Origin: Clostridia bacterium
GTDB lineage: Bacteria > Bacillota_A > Clostridia > Oscillospirales > Acutalibacteraceae
Assembly (NCBI GenBank): GCA_017397065.1
Contig: JAFQKE010000021.1
Span: 1 to 30,395, forward strand
DNA length: 30,395 nt
Direction of reading: 5' to 3'
Shown here piece by piece: positions 16,452-23,986 of this stretch (its first letter is position 1; each line of letters begins with the position of its first letter). Below the pieces are notes generated by a model. That model saw only the letters and a list, made by a program, of their open reading frames with translations, did not search any database and had not been told where the DNA came from. The position numbers and the translations under genes are program-made.

Positions 16452-16471
16452 AACCGATTTATAAATCGGTT
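16452..16471. promoter_or_regulatory. perfect 20-bp palindrome between the two glycosidase genes
   Basis: AACCGATTT (16452-16460) and AAATCGGTT (16463-16471) are perfect inverted repeats around AT. There is no T run after it on the plus strand, so it is not a standard terminator for the gene ending at 16425. It could be an mRNA-stabilising or processing hairpin, or a protein-binding site. Confidence 0.45.
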
Positions 16472-16502
16472 ATTATAAAAAATTAAAAGTGGAGGTAAAT
16501 TT

Positions 16503-19500
16503 ATGAGCAAAAAACTTTTGTCAGTTCTTTTGGCTATTGTTATGGTAATAAGCTCTGTAAGCTGCTTGTTTACTATGACTACCGTAACAGCATCAGCCGA
16601 AGGCGAGAACTTGATGCAAAACATCAGTGCTTCCGACTGGGTTTCCGGTTGGAATGGCAGTCAGGGTACTGAGCTTGACGGCGAAATATCCATTTCTGCC
16701 GCATGGCGTTCGGTGTACACCAAGGTTACCCTCGCACCCGAAACTGAGTATGACCTTACCTTTAAATTTGGTCAGACCAGAGTAGGTGATGTAAGGGTTT
16801 ACCCTGCAAGTGAAATCACCGACATCGAAACTCAACTTAGATCTGTTGGTGCCGCACCTACTCAGGGTGGTACAACCAACCTTGCAAGTGATTCTATCAC
16901 CTGCAGTATTACTTCGGGTACACCCGTAGACGGCGAGTTCTACGAGGCATCCGAAACCTTTAAAACCACTGCTGAAACCGAGTATTATATTATACTTGAC
17001 TGTTATCAGTGTGCAGACAGCAGAAACAGCGTTCTGCTTAAGGATATGAAAATCACTGAGGTTCCCTTTGACCCCAATGTATTAAAGGATACCAGTGCAA
17101 AAGATTGGAAATCCAGCTGGGGTCCCAGAGATGCTACCACTACTGCTGATGGATATATCACCGTTGGCGTAGCATACCGTTCTGCTTATACCAAGGTTAC
17201 TTTGGAGCCTTATACTAAGTATAGCTTCAGCTTTAAGCATGGTGAAGTAAAGGTTAACAATATCAGAGTTTTTGCAGCTTCTGAAATTACCGATACTACC
17301 ACTCAGCTTGTTTCCGGTGCTGACGGCGGTGCTGCTCTCGGTGGTACTAACAATCTTGTAAGCAGTGCTTCAACATCAGAATGTCCTGCAACTCCCGTAG
17401 CAGGTGAGTTCTACAACGCTTCTGCAATCTTTACTACAGGTGCCGAAACCGAGTATTATATCATTATAGATTGCGGTGCTTTCAACACAACTTCTATAAT
17501 CCTTAAAGATTTAAGCCTTATTGGTGAGGCATATAATATCGACGAAGAGCTTGTTAATCCCGCAAACTGGAACTCCACTTGGAGATTACAGGGTTCAACA
17601 GTAAATGTAACTGCCGCTACCGAAACCAAAAACGGCGGCGCAGGTATTTATGTTGATAAATCAAACTATCGTGATACCTTTGCTACAGTAGTTTTAGAGC
17701 CAAACAGCGAATACACTTTAAGCTTTAACTACAAAGGCTCTTCTGTTCTTCAGAAGGTTTGGGTTTATGACAAGGCAGATATTGATCTTGAAGCATATAA
17801 AGCAACAAACGCTAAATATCCTGACAGTATTTCAGCTGCTTTAAAATCGGGTGCTTCAGCGCTTGGCGAAATTTATACAGCAAATGCCGGCACTTTTGAC
17901 GGCGAAACCTGGCTTAATGTTACCTTTAAGTTCAATACAACCGAAAACAGAGAGTATTACATTGTATTAAATCATGGTGCAAACAGTGGCTTTACCGCTT
18001 CTGATTTAACCTTAGAGAAAAAGGTTGTAGATCCTGATAATGTACTTGATAACACTGTAGCTGCTAACTGGGGCTCCAGCTGGAGCGGCAGAACTGCTAC
18101 TACCAATGCTGCAGGCTACATTACTGTTGCCTCTGCCTTTCGTTCTGTTTATACCAAGGTTACCTTAGAGCCCAACACCAAGTATGTTGCAAATTTCGTT
18201 CACGGTGAAGTAAGAGTTACCGATATCAGAGTTTTTGCAGCTTCTGAAATCACCGATACTACTACCCAGCTTGTTTCCGGTGCAGATGGTGGTGCTGCCC
18301 CCGGTGGTACCAATAACCTTGCTACTGCTTCGGTTTCAACCAACTGCCCTGCAACTCCTGTAGCAGGTGAGTTCTATACCTCTTCCGAAACCTTTACAAC
18401 AGGCAGTGAAACAGAATATTATATTCTTTTAGATTGCGGTGCATTCAGCACTACATCAATTGTTCTTAAGGATTTAAGCCTTAAAAAGCATGTTCCCGAT
18501 GCTAATGTAGATGTTGTTGATCCCACCAACTGGAATTCCACTTGGAATCTTTCTTCTCCGGGCACAGTTGCATTCACAAAATCTACCGATAGTTGTGAGG
18601 GTGGAGAGGCAATTAACATTAGCAAATCCAACTACCGCTCTTCCTTTGTTAAGTTAATTCTTACACCAAACGCTGATTATAAGCTTTCCTTTAATTATAA
18701 GGGAACTTCCGCTGTATCAAACTTACATTTAATCGCTTTAAATGATATTGATGAAGCTAAATATGCAGCAAAACCCGAACAGTTAATCACTGCATTAAAG
18801 TCCGGGGCTTCTACAGTATTTACTGAGGGATTCTCAGGGCTTACCTATGATGGCACTACTTGGAATGAGATTTCAGTAGAGTTTGCAACAAATGAAAATA
18901 CTGAGTATTACCTTGTTTTTGAAAATAATACTGCAGGTTCGGGCTTTGTAGCTTCCGATTTCAGCTTTGAAGCCGAAGAAAAGCCCATGGATATTGACGA
19001 TTTAACCGATACCGTAGCTACCGATTGGACTTCCTCTTGGGGCGGCCGTGTAGGTACCTATGAAAAGGTTATAGCAGTTAAAAACGCATGGCGTTCAGCT
19101 TACACCAAGATTGCCTTAGAGCCCTACACAAACTATAACTTTACCTTTAAGGCATCTACCGTAAAGGTTAGCGGTGTAAGAGTTTTTGCAGCTTCTGAAA
19201 TCACCGATACTACCACTCAGCTTGTTTCTCCCAGTGGTGGCGGTGCAGTAACAGGCGGTACCAATGATTTGGTAAACGCTTTCAGCACAACTGCACCTGC
19301 AGATGATTATGCAACTGCAACTCCTGAACTGGTAAATAAATTCTATAATGTATCTGCTTCTTTCGCAACCGGTGCTGATACCGAATATTACATTATAGTT
19401 GATGCTAGTCAGTTCCTTAATAACGGTGGAGATAATCCCAATTGCACCTTTACTCACATGAAGAACCTTAGCTTAATTGCAGGCGAAAAGGTTGAAATCG

Positions 19501-22500
19501 ACCCCAATGTGCTTGCTAATGTAAGCTCACTTCCTTGGAATTCCACTTGGAATATCACCGCTGCTTCTACAACAGCTACAATCAAAAAATCCACCGATAG
19601 CTGTGAGGGAGGCGAGGCAATCGTAGTTGACAAATCTAACTATCGTGATACCTTTGTAAGAATAAATCTTAATGCAAACACCAAGTATCAGCTTTCCTTT
19701 AACTATAAAGGAGTTTCTGAGCTTAACAGAATTCAGCTTATTGCAGTTAATGATATTGATTCCTCTAAGTGGGGTGCATCTACCGAACATGTAATGTTGG
19801 CTTTGGCAGATGGCAAAACACCAGTATATGAAGAAATTTTCTCCGACTTTACCTTTGATGGTACCACTTGGAATAATATCTCTACAGTTTTCACCACAAA
19901 TGAAAACACCGAATATTATCTTGTTTTATATCACACTGCCGGTTCAGGCTTTGTAGCTTCTGACTTCAGCCTCTTAGAGTATGTTGACCCCAACAAGCTT
20001 GTTGATGCTACCGTAGCAAACGGTGACGTTCGCTGGTCTGTAGGCGATGATGCTGAGGAAGACTACATCACAGGCGCTGAGGGCAAAGAAGATGAGCTTG
20101 TTACCTATACAGATGGTAATGGCAACGAGGTTACTCGTAGCCGTGTTTACTATTATGATGAGCTGAATCCCGCATACAACTACAACGGCGGTTATGCTTG
20201 GCGTATAATCATAAGCTCTGAAACTGCTATGAACGTTTACAACCCCGCTGTTTATGGTTATATTACCGCAAAGGGTCTTGCAGCTAACACCAAGTACACC
20301 TTCTCTTACATCTATACTGACACCTATCACGTAAAACTTGCTGATATTTATAATGCAGCGGGTAGCATAGCCGATATAGATGTAACAACCAAAATGCTTC
20401 CCACTAAGGAAAATTCTACCAATCACTCATATATGGTTACCGCCAACTTCACAACAGGTGATGAGGGCGACTACACCATTAAGCTCCAGACCGGTCGTTC
20501 CAGTAAATACTATATTTATGACGCCTCTAGCTGGGCAATGACCGTAAGTGATTTAAGTCTTACAGAATATGAGGAAGTTCCCGGTGAGGACATCCCCGAT
20601 GATGCAAATCTTTTAGAGAATCCCGAAGAGCTTGATTGGAAGGCAACCTGGTCTACCATTACCCATTCCACAAACGGTTATAACGGTACAAAGGCTGTTT
20701 CTCTTGGTGGTATTCAGTATCATGCACTTTATACCAGATTAGATACCCTTGCACCCAACTCCGAGTACACTCTTACCTTTAAGTATAAGAGTAACGCCGC
20801 TATTGATGTAGTTGGCATTACAGATGCTGCTAATGTTAATCTTGCAAATGTTAATGATAAATTCAGCAGTACAATTGTAGAGGGCGGCAACATAGTATAC
20901 TATGCAGATGTTCCCAAGGTTATTGATGGTGCTACATGGAACGATGCTACAGTTAAGTTTGTAACAGGTGATGCAACTACATATTACCTCTACTTTGAAG
21001 GTAATTCAGCCGCAAACCCCGAAGCAACCGGAGGTATCACAATCAGCGATATGAACCTTTCTAAGGTTACCGGTGCTTTTGAGGCTAATAAGGTCGAGTA
21101 TGACTTTGAGAATGGTAGTATTGGTGCTATCAGTACCACAAGCGGAGCCGACATACCCTCTGTTGTAGAGGAAAATGGCAATAAATACCTCAAATTCACA
21201 AGAACTAATGATGGTATAACCGTTCCTTTCTGGTACAACGGCGAAAATAAATACGTTGTTTCCTTTGATATGAAGGTGCTTTCATATCCTGACGAAATCC
21301 TTGAAATGCACTTCAGAACCTGTGCAGATGATAACAATATGCAGTATTCCGAGGGTAATATCTTTACCTACCGTAACGATGCATATAATGTTGTTACTAA
21401 GGATTTAAACGGTAAATTACTTACATTCGATACAGGCCTTAACTACAATGAAAATCCTCAGTTTGAGGGCTCTAAGCACGTGTTCGATTCTTCATTAGGC
21501 ACAGATTGGCGCCGTTATGAAATCACCATTGACCCCGAATACACCTATTACACCGGCCTTGCAAACTTTGGCTTCAATTCAAATTCAGCCGGTTGGAGCA
21601 TTGCTTTAGATAACATTAAAGTAACTGCAATCGATAATGATTTTGAAAACACCGCAATTGATAAATTCAGCTCAACCAAGCTTGCAGCAATTCGTCAAAG
21701 AACTATTGATTCTAAACAGGGTATCCGTGTTAAGAGCACTATTGATACCTCCTTGCTCACAGCAGGTGATGATGGATTCAAGATTGTAGAGTACGGTACT
21801 CTTGCTATTAACTCTGCAAAGCTTGCAGGTGCAGAGCTTACCTACGATATGTTGAACAGCGATTATAACGCAAAGGTTGGCGTTGCATACTCTGCAGCTG
21901 ATGGTAAAAACGAAGTATTCAGCAATGAAAACGGCGTTGTTACCTTCACAGGTGTTCTCACAGGTCTTAAGGATTACACCACCGAATATTCCGTTCGTGG
22001 ATATATGATTGCTGAAAGTGCAGATGGTGAGCAGTTTGTACTCTATGAGAATAGCACAAAATCTCTCTCTGTTTATGATGTTGTTTACGCTATCCTAAGT
22101 GATGGTGTAGAAAACGATGATGATATTGTTGCAAATCAGATAGTATCTGCAAATGAAACAAAATACAATAATTGGGTTGAGGAAAATGCTGCTGAGGAGG
22201 AGCAGGAAATAACCGGCTCTAAAACATTTAACCTCACAGTAAGCAACTCTGCAGCCCCCATTATTGATGATTATCGTGGCTTTAGTGGTACAGTTTATCA
22301 CGCCTTCGGCTTTATGGAGGATGATGTAACAGGTCGTGTTTACGATGCTGATATGATTGATACCGAGCTTGACCGTTTGGAGGATGCAGGAGTTCATTAT
22401 TTAAGAACCCGTTATGATAGCCACTGGATTTTCGATGATGCAACAGGCTATGACTGGAATTCTGATCGCTTCAATTATTTCTGCAACTATGCTAATGCAT

Positions 22501-23801
22501 TGCAGGAAAGAGATATGGAAGTTATCCTTCAGGTAGGCTGGCACTTTGACTTCATTTCAAGAGAAGAAAATGCTACCTATTCCATCCACGAAAATGATTA
22601 CTTTAATGGTGAAGGTGATGACCGCTATGGCGAGAGTGCAGGCGTTGATTTCACCGGCAAAACCGATGATGAGATTCGTATAATGAAGGCTGCTAACCGC
22701 TATGCATATATGATGGCTAATACCCTTAAATATGCAAAGGCAAAGGGAATCAACAACATTAAATACTTCTCATACTTTGTTGAGCCTTCTAACACTTACT
22801 CTGTATCAGAAGATGGTACTCTTTTGGATCAATATAACTTGAAAGCAGGTCACGATAAAGTGCAGTATGTTCTCTTCTGCAGAACTATGAGAGATGCTTT
22901 AGAGGATAAGTATAACGTTACCGGCATTAAGCATATGGGCCCCAACGAAGCAAGCTACTCCAAGCTTACCGAGTATGTTGTTGAAAATGACCCCACTTTG
23001 TTTGATGTTATTACAGCTCATCATTATCCTGAAGAGGGCGATGTTGCTACCAATTATGATACATATTATAATACAATGACCAATAATACACATAATCATT
23101 TATTGAATGGTTATTCGACCGACTTTAATGACTATAAGAGCTTCCTTGCAACTGTACAGCAGTCTAATGCAAGTGCTGAATTCTGGTGCGACGAGTTCAA
23201 TATTAAGGACTTTGACCCTTATGAGGGTAGAGGAACATCCAGCTTCTACCGTGGTCTTGCAACCGCAATGGGCGGTATCGTAGCACAGCAGTGTGGTATT
23301 CAGAATACAATTTTATGGATGAGCTTTGACCAGCTCTGGACAGATCATACCGGTGGCACTGCTGGTAGCGAGAGCGAGTTTATGAATGGTATCCACCAGT
23401 GTGGTAACGCTCCTTCACTCTTCCTCTCTGATCAACCTTACGCACAGTACTATCCCACAACCTTGTTCAGCAAGTACAACGGTTATCAGAATGGTAAGGT
23501 TTATGGTACCAACCTCTCTTCTACCGAACAGCAGGGCGTTTATGTAGGTGCAGTTCAGCTTGAGGATGGTAGTTGGACAGTTTCTGTACTTAATATGAAC
23601 ACAACAGCTGTTAATATTAACGTTGCATTTGATACTGCCATCAACCAAACACTTTATCGTCACATAGTTTCAGCAGATAAGGCCGATTCTTATGCTGACG
23701 CAAAAATCCCCGATGCAGATAAATCCTTCACTAACGTAGGCACATCCTTTAGTGATGTTCTTCCCGCAGGTTCATTTGCAGTTTATACCGGCGTTAGATA
23801 A
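16503..23801 (+). CDS. giant secreted multimodular glycoside hydrolase, C-terminal clan GH-A-like domain
   Basis: This 2432-residue protein has a signal peptide (cleavage likely after ASA, residue 32). Nine beta-sandwich modules follow in the order C (34-189), C (190-342), B (345-508), C (510-663), B (670-827), C (830-996), B (1000-1160), a larger D type (1161-1359) and an A/B-like one (1366-1525). Next are a LamG- or CBM-like domain (about 1526-1716), a domain marked by QGIRVKSTI and VEYGTLA (about 1730-1868), and an acidic linker. The catalytic domain (about 1908-2432) is strongly similar to the 14611 lipoprotein: acid/base candidate E2094 in FVEP, conserved GPNEA (E2149), and nucleophile candidate E2231 in WCDEFN. 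The chain ends at VYTGVR without sorting signal or surface-layer domain. GGAGG lies 7 bases before the ATG. I infer a secreted enzyme held at its glycan or the cell by the modules. Confidence 0.82.
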   Translation: MSKKLLSVLLAIVMVISSVSCLFTMTTVTASAEGENLMQNISASDWVSGWNGSQGTELDGEISISAAWRSVYTKVTLAPETEYDLTFKFGQTRVGDVRVYPASEITDIETQLRSVGAAPTQGGTTNLASDSITCSITSGTPVDGEFYEASETFKTTAETEYYIILDCYQCADSRNSVLLKDMKITEVPFDPNVLKDTSAKDWKSSWGPRDATTTADGYITVGVAYRSAYTKVTLEPYTKYSFSFKHGEVKVNNIRVFAASEITDTTTQLVSGADGGAALGGTNNLVSSASTSECPATPVAGEFYNASAIFTTGAETEYYIIIDCGAFNTTSIILKDLSLIGEAYNIDEELVNPANWNSTWRLQGSTVNVTAATETKNGGAGIYVDKSNYRDTFATVVLEPNSEYTLSFNYKGSSVLQKVWVYDKADIDLEAYKATNAKYPDSISAALKSGASALGEIYTANAGTFDGETWLNVTFKFNTTENREYYIVLNHGANSGFTASDLTLEKKVVDPDNVLDNTVAANWGSSWSGRTATTNAAGYITVASAFRSVYTKVTLEPNTKYVANFVHGEVRVTDIRVFAASEITDTTTQLVSGADGGAAPGGTNNLATASVSTNCPATPVAGEFYTSSETFTTGSETEYYILLDCGAFSTTSIVLKDLSLKKHVPDANVDVVDPTNWNSTWNLSSPGTVAFTKSTDSCEGGEAINISKSNYRSSFVKLILTPNADYKLSFNYKGTSAVSNLHLIALNDIDEAKYAAKPEQLITALKSGASTVFTEGFSGLTYDGTTWNEISVEFATNENTEYYLVFENNTAGSGFVASDFSFEAEEKPMDIDDLTDTVATDWTSSWGGRVGTYEKVIAVKNAWRSAYTKIALEPYTNYNFTFKASTVKVSGVRVFAASEITDTTTQLVSPSGGGAVTGGTNDLVNAFSTTAPADDYATATPELVNKFYNVSASFATGADTEYYIIVDASQFLNNGGDNPNCTFTHMKNLSLIAGEKVEIDPNVLANVSSLPWNSTWNITAASTTATIKKSTDSCEGGEAIVVDKSNYRDTFVRINLNANTKYQLSFNYKGVSELNRIQLIAVNDIDSSKWGASTEHVMLALADGKTPVYEEIFSDFTFDGTTWNNISTVFTTNENTEYYLVLYHTAGSGFVASDFSLLEYVDPNKLVDATVANGDVRWSVGDDAEEDYITGAEGKEDELVTYTDGNGNEVTRSRVYYYDELNPAYNYNGGYAWRIIISSETAMNVYNPAVYGYITAKGLAANTKYTFSYIYTDTYHVKLADIYNAAGSIADIDVTTKMLPTKENSTNHSYMVTANFTTGDEGDYTIKLQTGRSSKYYIYDASSWAMTVSDLSLTEYEEVPGEDIPDDANLLENPEELDWKATWSTITHSTNGYNGTKAVSLGGIQYHALYTRLDTLAPNSEYTLTFKYKSNAAIDVVGITDAANVNLANVNDKFSSTIVEGGNIVYYADVPKVIDGATWNDATVKFVTGDATTYYLYFEGNSAANPEATGGITISDMNLSKVTGAFEANKVEYDFENGSIGAISTTSGADIPSVVEENGNKYLKFTRTNDGITVPFWYNGENKYVVSFDMKVLSYPDEILEMHFRTCADDNNMQYSEGNIFTYRNDAYNVVTKDLNGKLLTFDTGLNYNENPQFEGSKHVFDSSLGTDWRRYEITIDPEYTYYTGLANFGFNSNSAGWSIALDNIKVTAIDNDFENTAIDKFSSTKLAAIRQRTIDSKQGIRVKSTIDTSLLTAGDDGFKIVEYGTLAINSAKLAGAELTYDMLNSDYNAKVGVAYSAADGKNEVFSNENGVVTFTGVLTGLKDYTTEYSVRGYMIAESADGEQFVLYENSTKSLSVYDVVYAILSDGVENDDDIVANQIVSANETKYNNWVEENAAEEEQEITGSKTFNLTVSNSAAPIIDDYRGFSGTVYHAFGFMEDDVTGRVYDADMIDTELDRLEDAGVHYLRTRYDSHWIFDDATGYDWNSDRFNYFCNYANALQERDMEVILQVGWHFDFISREENATYSIHENDYFNGEGDDRYGESAGVDFTGKTDDEIRIMKAANRYAYMMANTLKYAKAKGINNIKYFSYFVEPSNTYSVSEDGTLLDQYNLKAGHDKVQYVLFCRTMRDALEDKYNVTGIKHMGPNEASYSKLTEYVVENDPTLFDVITAHHYPEEGDVATNYDTYYNTMTNNTHNHLLNGYSTDFNDYKSFLATVQQSNASAEFWCDEFNIKDFDPYEGRGTSSFYRGLATAMGGIVAQQCGIQNTILWMSFDQLWTDHTGGTAGSESEFMNGIHQCGNAPSLFLSDQPYAQYYPTTLFSKYNGYQNGKVYGTNLSSTEQQGVYVGAVQLEDGSWTVSVLNMNTTAVNINVAFDTAINQTLYRHIVSADKADSYADAKIPDADKSFTNVGTSFSDVLPAGSFAVYTGVR
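18714..18766 (+). repeat. 53-bp block identical to 9995-10047
   Basis: Partner of the block described at 9995-10047. It lies in the second B module of this gene and encodes the same VSNLHLIALNDIDEAKYA stretch with identical codons. Confidence 0.85.
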
Positions 23802-23842
23802 AGTGTATAAATTGATTACATCTTAATTCTCCCATACCAAAG

Positions 23843-23875
23843 GGCACGGCCTTGTGTTTAACGCAGGGCCGTGCC
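23843..23875 (+). terminator. GC-rich hairpin after the giant glycosidase gene
   Basis: GGCACGGCC (23843-23851) and GGCCGTGCC (23867-23875) form a perfect 9-bp stem. No T run follows (TGCTTATATAAC), so it is at best a weak intrinsic terminator, but it lies 40 bases after the stop codon and before the next promoter. Confidence 0.55.
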
Positions 23876-23906
23876 TGCTTATATAACAAAATTTAATTGT
23901 ATAACT

Positions 23907-23950
23907 TATAGCACTCGGATGTTGACATATCAACAACCGAGTGCTATAAT
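23907..23950 (+). promoter_or_regulatory. consensus promoter inside a 42-bp palindromic operator
   Basis: TTGACA (23922-23927) and TATAAT (23945-23950) are perfect, 17 bases apart. An almost complete palindrome covers 23907-23948: TATAGCACTCGG pairs with CCGAGTGCTATA at the ends, and GTTGA pairs with TCAAC around a CATA centre. Only an AT/AA pair of dinucleotides (23919-23920, 23935-23936) does not match. A dimeric repressor bound here would cover -35, spacer and -10. It drives the enoate reductase/aconitase-X genes; the ribosome binding site AAGGAAG lies before the ATG at 23987. The regulator is not in the window. Confidence 0.85.
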
Positions 23951-23986
23951 ATTTATGTTAATTATAAATTAAAAGGAAGTGCGCCA

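Noticed and set aside
19116..20426. Several minus-strand open frames of 87-150 codons inside the giant glycosidase gene
   Set aside because: They lie opposite low-complexity Thr/Ala-rich modules, lack ribosome binding sites and have no family features.
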